NCBI GenBank assembly: GCA_963799395.1
Contig: CAWCWZ010000051.1
Coordinates: 1 to 64,000 of the forward strand
DNA from: Bog-752 sp963799395
GTDB lineage: Bacteria; Actinomycetota; Thermoleophilia; UBA2241
Direction: 5' to 3'
Length of the DNA stretch: 64,000 bases
Shown here: one piece after another, positions 18,319-27,304 of the stretch
Layout: each line of letters opens with the position of its first letter
Numbering within the stretch: position 1 is the stretch's first letter
The notes under the pieces: model-generated
What the model was told of the DNA's origin: nothing
Databases searched by the model: none
Seen by the model: only the letters and a program-made list of their open reading frames with translations
Position numbers and translations under genes: made by a program

Positions 18319-19959
18319 TCGAAAGCGGCACCTGCACCGCGGTCGCGGCTTCTTCGACTAACACCTCTATCTGCCAGCGGCCCTCGACCGAGAGTTCAAG
18401 GCCGCTGCCCTGCCAAACGCCGCCCGGGCCCTTGCTCAGGACGAGGGTCGAGGGGGGCACCGTGGCCTGCCCGGGCAGCGAGAAGTCAAGCTGGACGCTG
18501 CGCAGGTCCGTGAGCGGCCGCCCTGAGGCATAATCGCTCACGGTCGCCGTGAACTGGTTGGAGCCGACGGTCCCCGGGCTCACGACCAGTCGCACGCGGA
18601 CCGTGGTCGCGTAGTCACTGCCCGAAAGCACCACCTGGTTCGATCCCGACGCCCTGGCGGCCGTCGCCGCCTCCCTGCCCGTGGCAACGCCGCCGAGCAC
18701 ACCGGTCACCGCCAGGATGGCCACTCCCAGGACGAGCTCATTGCGCAGCGTGCGCCGAAAAGGAGGCAGAGCGTCGTCTTTTGCCAAGGTGGGCACCTGC
18801 AGGAAGCGATTGCGCGCCCCCAGGGCGACCAGCGCCACAAAGAGCGCCAGCTTGACCAGCAGGAGACGGCCGAAGCTCGTGTGCAGGAGGTTGGCCGGCG
18901 CCCCGACCTCGGCCACGGCGCGAGACACACCGGTGAGCAACACGATGGCCAGGCCGATGGTAGCGACCGTCGAGAAGCGCCGGCCGGCAGCCGCCCGCTT
19001 GGCGCCCGGCAGCCCGCGCAGCCCGACCAGCAGCCGGCCAGGCCACCGACCCACACCCCGACCCCCATGACGTGCAGCCACTGCACGGTCAAATTGAAGA
19101 AGCGATAGGGGGAGGGGCCGTTGGCGTGAGTCTCCCAGATGACCGTCATTACGGCAAAGGCGGCCGCGCTGCCCAGCGCAGCCAGCGTGGGACGGCAGGG
19201 CAGGGCCGCCGTGGCGGCCACCGCCAACCCGCAGAGGACCAGCACGGCGGTGAGCTGGGCCACCATCACGAGGCCCTCGGGTGTGCCAAAGAGCGGCAGC
19301 AGCGAGGGGGCACGCACGATGGCGCGCTCCGTCAGGATGAAGGTCGATACCCCCACCGCGGCCAGCGCCCAGCCCAGCCACAGCAGGGTGGGCCCTCCGG
19401 CGGGCAGTTTGCCCCGCCACACAAACCAGCACGTGCAGGCCGCCCCGAGAAGCAGGACCAAGCCCGCCCACAGCAGCCAGCGCCCGGCAGCCTGTGTGCC
19501 AGTCAGCCAGGGCGAGGTGCTGACGAACTTGCCGAAGGGCGCCACCTTGCCGATGTTGGCGACCCCGACCCCGAAGGCATAGGCGCCGGTCACATAGTGG
19601 CCATCCAAGGCAGAGACCGTGTGCCAGTCCACCGTGTAGACGCCGTGAGGCAGGGGCCGGCTGAGCACGATGACGAGCTGCTCGGAGTTGCTGGGCACAG
19701 CATGGGAGGGCGAGGCACCGGGTACCGCCTGGCCCTGCGTGTTGACCACCTGGGCGCCCGACAGCGTCGGATCGACCGGCTCGGTGAAGGTGAGCAGGAT
19801 CTGCTGCGGTGAACGCGCTACCGTGCCGTTGATGGCCGGGGAGGCATGAATCAGCAGGGCGTGCGCCGCAGCCTGTGGGGCCGGCAGCGCAAGCCACAGC
19901 CCGGCCACCAGCCCGACAAGGGCGACGGCGCGAGCCGTCACACGGGCGTGGGCGCGCAC
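18293..19959 (-). CDS. CopC-CopD fusion, copper resistance/uptake protein (frameshifted)
   Basis: About 555 residues. A signal peptide (LVAGLWLALPAPQAAAHALL) places the mature His of the CopC domain at the N terminus; CopC region HASPAINGTVARSPQQILLT and GVYTVDWHTVSALDGHYVTG. Eight or so CopD transmembrane helices follow (HVMGVGVWVGGLAG, FGRLLLVKLALFVALVALGA). The C-terminal extracytoplasmic domain SGLELSVEGRWQIEVLV resembles YtkA/FixH-like folds. One frame change near 19035 joins the two halves. The GTG at 19959 has TGAGG upstream and starts 6 bases after the previous gene's stop. CopC/CopD handle copper outside and across the membrane. Confidence 0.88.
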
Positions 19960-19965
19960 CTGACC

Positions 19966-20657
19966 TCAGGCTTCAACGCGGTCGTCGGCCCCGTGTGACT
20001 GACGAACGGCCGACGGCGACCTTCTGGTCAGAAGCGCGACGCAGGCCACGACCAGGCCAAGCGCGCCGACCACCATGCCGATGATGCCGAAGAGCTGCGC
20101 GCGCGACGCCTGCGACGAGCTCGCCAGACGTGGCAGGGCGACGGCGACGCGCTGTGAGAGCTCGGTCATGGTCGGGGTCTGGAGGGGAAACTCAACGGCC
20201 GTGGGGTCCTGCACCGGGTTGAACGTCGTGGGACTGCTCGTGAAACTCTGGTCTATCGTCTGCGAACCGATCGTGCCGGTGAAGTGAAACGTGTAGTCAC
20301 CGGGGCGCGGTGGGGAACAGCCAGGCACGATAGTCGCCGGGTGTGCCCAGAGCCGGTGTCCGGATCGAACGTCGGCTCGAGGCCGAACACCATCGACTGG
20401 CTGCCGAAGATGACGGTCACGTGGAGGGTGGTGCCGAGATTGACGACCGGCTTGCCGCTCTCGAGGTAGGCCAGCACGAGCTGGACGCTGTTCTCCTGGC
20501 CTGCGTAGGCCGGTTCGTTGCCCCAGCCCACCAGGAAGTGGTAGGCGCCGACGTCGCGCGCCTCGTGAGCGAACGCCGGAGCGGCGGTCGCCGAGAGTGC
20601 GATTGTAGCCACGGCGAACGCCGCGGACAGCCGCCACCCAAGCCTTCGTCTTTTCAC
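19966..20657 (-). CDS. Secreted or membrane-anchored protein of unknown function (frameshifted)
   Basis: Signal peptide (AAFAVATIALSATAAPAFAH) followed by a beta-rich domain EARDVGAYHFLVGWGNEPAY and SVQLVLAYLESGKPVVNLGT. After one or two frame changes (about 20300-20345) it continues GDYTFHFTGTIGSQTIDQSF. It ends with a transmembrane anchor (LFGIIGMVVGALGLVVACVA) and a short basic tail. The GTG at 20657 is chosen from the signal peptide. It is co-transcribed with CopC-CopD (gap 6 bases), so a periplasm-like metal-handling or chaperone role is plausible. The family is not recognised. Confidence 0.65.
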
Positions 20658-20973
20658 GTCCGTACCCCCATCGCCGTCGGCAGACTTTCGCTCGCGGCCG
20701 CCCGGCCGACCGCGGCCCGAACGCGAGGTCGACGGTCGTGGCACGACGAACACCCCCAAAGACCGGCCCGCCCGATGACCGGACGAGCGACGATGCCCCG
20801 TCGGCATGGCTGGCTGCGAACGACTCCGCGGTGTTTTGCCCACCGCGCGCCGTGTCGAGCACGTTGACCGTCTGAGCGCGACCAGTCGAAGGCGTCGCTG
20901 ACCGCCGAGCGCATCCCCCGGCTGGCGCGCGGACGGTCGCTCCGGGCAGGCGGGCTGCTGTAACCTGTCACCC
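20658..20973. other. Intergenic region without a recognisable gene
   Basis: About 390 bases separate the divergent genes at 20657 and 21051. Both promoters must lie here, but I see no clear -35/-10 pair. The last part (20974-21026) is a structured leader described separately. Confidence 0.5.
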
Positions 20974-21026
20974 GACAAGAGCGATGCCTCCCAAAGCAGG
21001 GCCTGCTTCCGTGGGAGCCGCTCGTC
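20974..21026 (+). promoter_or_regulatory. Structured RNA leader upstream of the DUF4418 gene
   Basis: Nested complementary segments: GAC (20974-20976) with GTC (21024-21026), GAGCG (20979-20983) with CGCTC (21019-21023), CTCCCA (20988-20993) with TGGGAG (21012-21017), and an inner AGCAGG/CCTGCT stem. It ends 24 bases before the ATG. It may be a regulatory leader; no known riboswitch class was recognised. Confidence 0.4.
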
Positions 21027-21050
21027 CGGCAGCGGCGCGAGGGGGTCGAG

Positions 21051-21599
21051 ATGAGAGTGGTGGGGGTCCTGGTCGTTGCCATGGCGCTGGTCATCGGAGT
21101 CGTCCACAGTTCACTCACTGCAAGGCCATGGCCCGCGTCGTCGGGCTCGACGATGAGCATGGGCGGCTCGGCCACGGCATCCGCCGGCGTTCGCGATGGC
21201 CCACCCGCACGACCGCGGCCGCACGCCCACGCCGATGCGCTGCTACTGCGACCGCCCGGGCCGAGGTCGGGGTCGCGCTGCCACTCGCCGCCGCCGGCGT
21301 CCTGCTGTTCGTCAGCCGGCGAAGGGGAGACCAGCCGGGCTCTGGCCGTACTCATCGGTGTGCTCGGCGCCGTCGCCATGCTCCTGCCGACGCGTGCTGA
21401 TCGGCGTCTGTGCGCAGAGCAGCGCGATCTGCAACACCACCATGCGGCCCATCCTGCTGGCGGCCGGGGGGGCGACCGTGGCGCTCGGCCTTGTCACCCT
21501 GGTCAGAAACGAGTTGAGCAGCGGACCGGGGAAGGACGGGCAGCCGCTCGCCGTTCAGGCCGACCGCGCTTCAGCCGGCCGACGAGGCCGCCATTGTGA
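21051..21599 (+). CDS. DUF4418 family membrane protein (frameshifted)
   Basis: Small protein with four expected membrane helices. Starts MRVVGVLVVAMALVIGVVHS and carries the family's hallmarks in shifted frames: PMRCYCDRPG, AEVGVALPLAAAGVLLFV, RALAVLIGVLGAVAMLLPT and VLIGVCAQSSAICNTTMRPI. At least three frame changes lie between about 21190 and 21430. The ATG at 21051 has GAGGGGG upstream. The end is taken at the TGA at 21599, which overlaps the next gene by GTGA. DUF4418 genes often sit beside a MacB-type ABC transporter, as here; function unknown. Confidence 0.75.
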   Translation: MRVVGVLVVAMALVIGVVHSSLTARPWPASSGSTMSMGGSATASAGVRDGPPARPRPHAHADALLLRPPGPRSGSRCHSPPPASCCSSAGEGETSRALAVLIGVLGAVAMLLPTRADRRLCAEQRDLQHHHAAHPAGGRGGDRGARPCHPGQKRVEQRTGEGRAAARRSGRPRFSRPTRPPL

Positions 21600-22803
21600 G
21601 GTTTCGGCGGGTCTCACCGGACTCGCCCTGCGCGACCTGGCGGGCAACGAGTCGCGAAGCTGGCTGCTGGGTCTGTGCGCCTGTTGCATCGCGGCCGTCG
21701 CCGTCACTACGGTGCTCGTCGTACCGCGCCCAGGAGAACCTGCACCTCGCCGCCTCCCGGCTGGGAGCCGACGTCGTCGTCGTGCCGCGCGGCGCCGAGA
21801 CCCAGATCGACGGCGCGCTGCTGATCGGCACGGTCTCGAAGACCTGGATGCCCAGCGCCGACGTCGCCGAGGATCGCCGCCGTCAGGGGAGTGGCCGTGG
21901 CCTCTCCCCAGATCTATCTGGAATCCCTGTCGCATGCCTCGTGCTGTGCCGTCAGCCGCATGTTCATCGTCGCCTACGACCCGCGCACGGACTTCACGGT
22001 GGGACCCTGGCTCCACCACGGTCTGGGCGGCGAGCTGGGTCTGGAGCAGGCGGTCGGGCGGGCTGGCGACGTGTCGGTGCCGGTCAATCACAACATCATG
22101 CTCTACGGCTACACCATGTGGCTGCGAGGCAAGCTCGAGCCCACCGGCACGAACCTCGACCGAAGTCTCTTTATCAGCCTGGCGACCGCCAACGCCATGG
22201 CCCGCAGCTCGCGCACGACGGCCGTCAGGCCGCTTCTCATCCCCAAGGACAGCGTCTCGTCGGTGGTGCGCTGCCAGGTCGGCTGGGGCAGGACCCGGGC
22301 ATGATCGCCCGGACCATCAGCGAGGTGGTCCCCGGCGTGCGGCGATCGCCAGCCCGCGACCTGCTTCGCCTCCTACCGCGCAGATCGGCGACCTGCTGCG
22401 CGTCATGCTCGTGGTGCTCGGTCTTGCTGCTCACCCTCGGTGTGGTCGTCACGGCAGCGCTGTTCGCCATGGCCGCCCACGACGGCGGCGCGAGCTCGGT
22501 GTGCTGCGCGCTTTGGGGGCCACCCGGGGCGCGGTGCTCATCTCGCTCCTCTCCGAGGCGCTCGTCCTGGCGCTCGCCGGTGGTCTGGCGGGCGCCGTCG
22601 TGGCCGCGGTCGGTGTCGGTCTGTTCCACACGCTGCTCGTCTCGGCCTTCGGCTTTCCCTTCCTGTTCCCCTCGTTCGGCCGACTCGCCGGGGAGATCGC
22701 GCTGGGACTCGCCTTGGCTCTCGCCGTCGTCGTCGCGGCGGCGGCCGTGCTGCCGGCCCTGCGCGTCAGCCGGCAGGAGCCGGCGACCTCGATGCGCGAG
22801 TGA
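21596..22803 (+). CDS. FtsX/MacB-like ABC transporter permease (frameshifted)
   Basis: Permease with an N-terminal helix, a large extracytoplasmic domain and a C-terminal FtsX domain. Pieces in order: GLTGLALRDLAGNESRSWLL, NLHLAASRLGADVVVVPRGA, FIVAYDPRTDFTVGPWLHHG, IGDLLRVMLVVLGL, LGVLRALGATRGAVLISLLS and FGRLAGEIALGLALALAVVV. Several frame changes occur (near 21735, 21880, 22290-22340 and 22440), more than in most genes of the window. The GTG at 21596 overlaps the DUF4418 stop. It partners the ATPase that follows; the substrate is unknown. Confidence 0.75.
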
Positions 22804-22806
22804 CCG

Positions 22807-23501
22807 ATGATGCCGCATCGCCATGCGAGAGCTATCAGGTCGCCCGCGAGCGGCCGATCGAGGCCCTGCGCGGCGTCGGCACCTCACATCGAGCGGTGGC
22901 GAGTTCGTGGTCGTCACGGGACGCTCCGGAGCCGGCAAGACCACCCTGCTCAACGTCATCGCCGGCCTCGCGCGGCCCACGAGCGGCAGCGTCACGGTGG
23001 ACGATGTCGATCTGTGGAGCATCTCTGACCGCCGGTTGTCGCAGCTGCGCAACCGCACGATGGGGTTCGTCTTTCAGTTCCCCAGCCTGCTGGCTTCGCT
23101 GCCCGTGCTGCAGAACGTCGCGCTGCCGTTGTCGTTCGCCGACGGCGCCGACCACGACGGACTGGCGCGAGCCGTCGAGCTCTTGACCATGGTCGGCCTG
23201 GCGGACAGGCTACGGGCCTACCCCGGCCAGCTCTCGGCCGGCCAGCAGCAGCGGGTGGTGATCGCCCGGGCCCTGCGTCAACCGACCGCGGATCCTGCTG
23301 GCCGACGAGCCCAGCAGCGACCTCGACGAAGAGACGGAGGTCGAGATCATGAGCCTGCTGCGGCGGATCCATGCGGAGACGGACGTGACCATCGCCCTGG
23401 TCACGCACACCCGGCAGCTCGTCGCCTACGGGACTCGTCACCTCGCCATGGCGAACGGTGCGCTTGCCGCTGAGACGCCGGGCCGCAGGGCACCCGCTTA
23501 G
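22807..23501 (+). CDS. LolD/MacB-like ABC transporter ATPase (frameshifted)
   Basis: ATPase with VVTGRSGAGKTTLLNVIAGL (Walker A), MGFVFQFPSLLASLPVLQNV (Q-loop), GQLSAGQQQRVVIARAL (signature with Ala for the second-position Gly) and, after a frame change near 23285, ILLADEPSSDLDEETEVEIM (Walker B) and ALVTHTRQLVAYG (switch His). The N-terminal 30 residues are also out of frame (near 22885). ATG at 22807 is the nominal start, 4 bases after the permease stop. End at TAG 23501. Confidence 0.8.
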
Positions 23502-23503
23502 AT

Positions 23504-23532
23504 CGGGCGGGTCACGACCGGGCGGGTCACGA
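23504..23532. repeat. Short tandem repeat between convergent genes
   Basis: Two copies of CGGGCGGGTCACGA at 23504-23517 and 23519-23532, between the ABC ATPase stop and the cobQ stop. Confidence 0.6.
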
Positions 23533-23551
23533 TCGGCCGACCGGCCCTCAC

Positions 23552-25063
23552 CTACAGACCGACGATCGCGTCGAGGCGCGCCATGTCGAGGTGAGCTTCG
23601 ACGTGGTCGGCGAGACGCTCGATGTCGGATGGGCCGGCGCCGCCAGTGCCCGGTGCGCGTCGGGCAGGCCGGCCGCGGCCCGCAGCCGCCCGAGGAACGC
23701 CTCCCTGAATTCGGCGGCGTCGAACAGGCCGTGCAGATAGGTGCCGCAGACCAGCCCGTCGGCGGAGACGGCGCCGTCGGCGTGGGTAGCCTCAGCGCTC
23801 GCCGCCACGTCCATGAGCGCGGCGACGCCGGGCGCCAGGGTTGTGGCACCCATGTGGATCTCGTACCCGTGCAGCGGCGTGCCCGCGGCCACAAGGGCCG
23901 AGCCGCTCGCTTCGCCGCTCACCCGCACCGTGCGCTTCGCTGCCCGGAACGTCGTGTCGACGTCGAGCAGGCCCAGGCCCGCCACCTCGGCGGCGGCCGA
24001 TTCGACCCCCACGGGGTCGAGGATGCGGCGGCCCAGCATCTGGTAGCCGCCGCAGATGCCGATCACCGGTGTGCCGGCGGCGGCGGCCTGCGCGAGCGCG
24101 GCCGCGAGGCCGCGCTCGCGCAACCAGGCCAGGTCGGCCACCGTGCTCTTCGTGCCCGGCACGATGACGGCGGCGGCGGCCTGCAGGCCCTCCGGGGTGG
24201 TGACGAACTCGACGTCGACGTCGGGGTCGTCGGCGAGGGCATCGAAGTCGGTGTAGTTGCTGATGAAGGGCAGGCGTACGACGGCGATCCGCAGCGGCGC
24301 GCCCGGACGTCGGCGCCGCTCGTCGTCGATCGCCAGCGAGTCCTCCTCGTCGCCGCGCCAGTCGTTCAGGAAGGGCACGACGCCGAGGGTGGGCACGCCG
24401 GTGCGCTCCTCGAGAAAGGCGAGTCCCGGGTCGAGCAGCGCCGCGTCGCCGCGGAACTTGTTGACGACAAAGCCGCGCACCAGCGCCTGCTCGGCCGGCG
24501 TGAAGAGCTCCATGTGACCGACCAGCGAGGCGAAGACGCCGCCCCGGTCGATGTCGCCGACCAGCAGCACCGGCGCCCGGGTGTGCAACGCCACTCGCAT
24601 ATTGACGATGTCGCGGTCGCGCAGGTTGATCTCGGCCGGAACTGCCGGCGCCCTCGACCACCACGAGGTCGCTGGCCGCGCGCAGCCGGCCGAGCGCAGC
24701 CGTGACGACCGGCCAGACCTCCGCCTGGTAGGCGTGGTACCCGGCGACCGTCATGTCGTCGACCGGCCGGCCCATCACGACCACCTGACAGGCGCGCTCA
24801 CTCGACGGCTTGAGCAGCACCGGGTTCATGTCGAGGTGGGGTTCCAGCCCGGCCGCGCCCGCCTGGTACACCTGGGCGCGGCCCATCTCGCCACCGTCGG
24901 ACGTGACGAACGAGTTGAGCGCCATGTTCTGCGCCTTGAAGGGCGCCACGCGCAGGCCGCGACGCGCGTAGATGCGGCAGAGGGCCGCGACCAGCACCGT
25001 CTTGCCGGCATGCGAGCCGGTGCCCTGGAGCATGACGATGCGGCCCGGCGGCGCGGTGCTCAT
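23552..25063 (-). CDS. cobQ: Cobyric acid synthase (frameshifted)
   Basis: Glutamine-dependent amidase that amidates adenosylcobyrinic acid diamide in cobalamin synthesis. N-terminal ATPase part MLQGTGSHAGKTVLVAALC, APFKAQNMALNSFVTSDGGE; then PVLLVGDIDRGGVFASLVGH. C-terminal glutaminase domain with nucleophile Cys in VIGICGGYQMLGRR and His in CGTYLHGLFD. Frame changes near 24635 and 23640; the second restores the ending LADHVEAHLDMARLDAIVGL with stop at 23552. About 503 residues, normal for the family. The ATG at 25063 is the start. Confidence 0.93.
24089..24122. repeat. Perfect 15-base inverted repeat in coding sequence
   Basis: Arms 24089-24103 and 24108-24122, loop GCGA, inside cobQ. Confidence 0.75.
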
Positions 25064-25137
25064 CGCCAGACCTTCGCGGCCACGAGCGCGGCGAGTCCCG
25101 ACGACAGCAGCAGAGAGACGGCGCCGGCCACGGGGCC

Positions 25138-26391
25138 TCAGGCCGCCGCGCCGTCGCCGGATACGGCCGACGCCAGTCTCGTCCGTAGCCGCCGCACGTC
25201 TCTCAACGTGAGGACCCACAACGAGGCGGCCAATCCGAGCCCGGCCGACAGCCAGCACGTGGTCGTCAGGCCGATCGCCGCGGTGACCGGCCCCGCCAGT
25301 GCCAGCCCGACCGGCCACAGGGCCAGCGAGCACATCCAGTCCCAGGCGCTGACGCGCGCGAGCGCCTCGTTGGGAATCTCGAGCTGTAGGGTCGTCGTCC
25401 AGAGCACCGAGTTCACCCCTACGGCCACGCCACGGAAGGCTTGCACGACGGTCAGCGCCACGAAATGTCCGCCGAGGGCCAGCACCAGCGGCGAGGCCGC
25501 GGCCGTCGCCCCGAGCAGCGCGCAGGCGACCATGGGACGTGCGAAACGAAGAAACGGCGCGCTTGCGCCGCCTACGAGGATGCCGCCGCTGAAGACCGCG
25601 AGCACGATGCCCCAATGGGCCGCGCCGTGAGGGTGACCGTTCAGAACCAGCGGGCCGAGCACCTGGAACGGTGCCGAGACGATGAACAGCAGCAAGGCGG
25701 TGCGCAGGAGCATGGCCGCAAGCCAGGGCCGGTCCCGTACCTCTCGCCAGCCGTCGCGAAGCTCCCCGAGAAACGAGCCGACCTGCCGGACGCGCTCGGC
25801 CGGCACGACGCGCAACGTGGCGAGGAACCCGGCGCTGACCAGGAAGGTCGCGGCGTCGATGGCGACGGCACCACCCGGGCCGATGAAGGCGATCAGGGCG
25901 CCCGCCACGGCGGGGCCGACCATCAGGCCGATCCCGTAGGCAAAACCCAGCACGGCGTTGGCCGCCTGCACGTCGCGCTCCTCGACGAGTTGCGGCGTGA
26001 GGGCGCCGGCGGCGGGGACGAAGAAGGCCTGAGCGGCGCCGTAGGCGGCGAGAAGGACCACGAGCTCCCAGATGCGCGCGGTGTGCGTCAGCAGGAGAAG
26101 GGCAAGGATGGCCTGCGAACAGGCGCGCACGCAGTCTGAGACGAGCATCACGCGCTCGCGGCGCAGGCGGTCGCCCCAGACCCCGGCGACCAGGGTCAGC
26201 GCGACCAGCGGCGTGATCTGGGCGGCCAGGACAATGCCCAAGTCGGTCGCCGAGCCCGACATCCGCAGGACCGCGAAGGTGACGGCGACCGGGGTCAGGC
26301 CGTCACCGAAGGCCGAGATCGCCTGCCCCAGGAACAGATTGCGGAAGTTACGGACGCGCAGGACGTTCCAGCGCCGGATGAATCCCGTCAT
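25138..26391 (-). CDS. MFS transporter (drug-efflux type)
   Basis: 417 residues, intact, about 12 transmembrane helices. It begins FRNLFLGQAISAFGDGLTPV, and has the motif AGVWGDRLRRERVMLVSDC between helices 2 and 3 typical of MFS_3 (enterobactin exporter/macrolide efflux-like) proteins; the repeat half starts FVALTVVQAFRGVAVGVNSV. The ATG at 26391 is the start. It lies between cobQ and a TIM-barrel gene on the same strand with gaps of about 70 bases. It closely resembles the second MFS protein at 40814-42185 in layout. Substrate unknown. Confidence 0.85.
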   Translation of the reverse strand: MTGFIRRWNVLRVRNFRNLFLGQAISAFGDGLTPVAVTFAVLRMSGSATDLGIVLAAQITPLVALTLVAGVWGDRLRRERVMLVSDCVRACSQAILALLLLTHTARIWELVVLLAAYGAAQAFFVPAAGALTPQLVEERDVQAANAVLGFAYGIGLMVGPAVAGALIAFIGPGGAVAIDAATFLVSAGFLATLRVVPAERVRQVGSFLGELRDGWREVRDRPWLAAMLLRTALLLFIVSAPFQVLGPLVLNGHPHGAAHWGIVLAVFSGGILVGGASAPFLRFARPMVACALLGATAAASPLVLALGGHFVALTVVQAFRGVAVGVNSVLWTTTLQLEIPNEALARVSAWDWMCSLALWPVGLALAGPVTAAIGLTTTCWLSAGLGLAASLWVLTLRDVRRLRTRLASAVSGDGAAA

Positions 26392-26463
26392 CGCGTGAGT
26401 CTATACCAACATTGCCGGAACTTCGGCCCGCCCGTCAGGCATGCGCCCGCCGACCCGTCTGTC

Positions 26464-27246
26464 TCAGCCGGCCGGGATCAGCCGCTCGCGCCGCAGGTAC
26501 GCAACGCTCGCCGACAGGCCTTCGGGCGTGAGCACCTCGATGATGGTGCTGACCCCGGACCGCCGAGCCGCCGCCAACACCGCGCCCGCGTCCACCACGC
26601 CGCAGCCCAGGGCCAGGTGAGAGTCAACGCCGGTCGCGCCGTCCACCGGCCCCGCGTTGTCGTGCAGGTGCACGTGGCGGAGCTGCGCCTGCGGATCGCG
26701 CAGGAACTCCGCGAGCGCCTCGCAAGCCGCGGCGTGCCCCGTGTCGAGCGCCAGGCCGAGCGCGCCAAGGTCGAGGTCGCCGGGGCGCGCGAAATGGCTG
26801 TGGTCGGCACCCATCAGGTTCTCGAGCGCCACCTCCACGCCGTACTCGTCCTGAAGGGCCGCCAGCTCGACGATGCTCCGCTGGAGCGCATCGCGAACGG
26901 CGCCGCTGCGCACGATGGGTGTGAGGTCGTAGTCGGGGTGCAGCACGTAGACGGCGGCGCCGACATCTGCGGCCGCCTCGAGGTGGCGGCGGTGCACGGC
27001 GACCGCGGCCTTGCGGGCCGCCTCGGACGGGTGCCCCACGTCGGCGTTCTCCCAGGGGCCGTGCACGGTCAGCCGCAGGCCGCTCTGCACGACGGCCCGC
27101 CGGTTGGCCGCCCTGATCAGACTGTGGTTGTAGTCGCTGTAGACCTCGGCGAGCTCGGCGACGGATGCGATGTGGGCCAGAGCGGCCGCCAGCGGCTGGT
27201 CGAACCAGGCCGTGGCGGCGAGGCCGATGTCGGGGGGCAGGAGCAC
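26464..27246 (-). CDS. TIM-barrel sugar isomerase/AP-endonuclease-like protein
   Basis: About 260 residues, of the xylose isomerase-like TIM-barrel superfamily (AP endonuclease 2 fold). Motifs are DIGLAATAWFDQPLAAALAH, RLTVHGPWENADVGHPSEAA, AAVYVLHPDYDL, VEVALENLMGADHSH, LALDTGHAAACEAL and LRHVHLHDNAGPVDG, which carry the usual His/Glu/Asp metal ligands at strand ends. The GTG at 27246 with GGAGGT upstream is preferred to longer readings. The reaction is unknown. Its place between cobalamin genes and a secreted barrel protein may be incidental. Confidence 0.78.
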   Translation of the reverse strand: MLLPPDIGLAATAWFDQPLAAALAHIASVAELAEVYSDYNHSLIRAANRRAVVQSGLRLTVHGPWENADVGHPSEAARKAAVAVHRRHLEAAADVGAAVYVLHPDYDLTPIVRSGAVRDALQRSIVELAALQDEYGVEVALENLMGADHSHFARPGDLDLGALGLALDTGHAAACEALAEFLRDPQAQLRHVHLHDNAGPVDGATGVDSHLALGCGVVDAGAVLAAARRSGVSTIIEVLTPEGLSASVAYLRRERLIPAG

Positions 27247-27304
27247 GCGGCGGCCTACCTCCGACTCACCTGGACGGCACCCGGGTCCTGGCCGAGCCTG
27301 CACC

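Noticed and set aside
23504..23532. Two-copy 14-base repeat as part of a larger array or attachment site
   Set aside because: Only two copies between convergent stops, with no further copies seen.
25064..25137. Short reading ending in a hydrophobic stretch just before cobQ (ATGA overlap)
   Set aside because: Only about 25 codons after the MFS stop; could be a remnant of a membrane gene, but no start codon or family match supports it.
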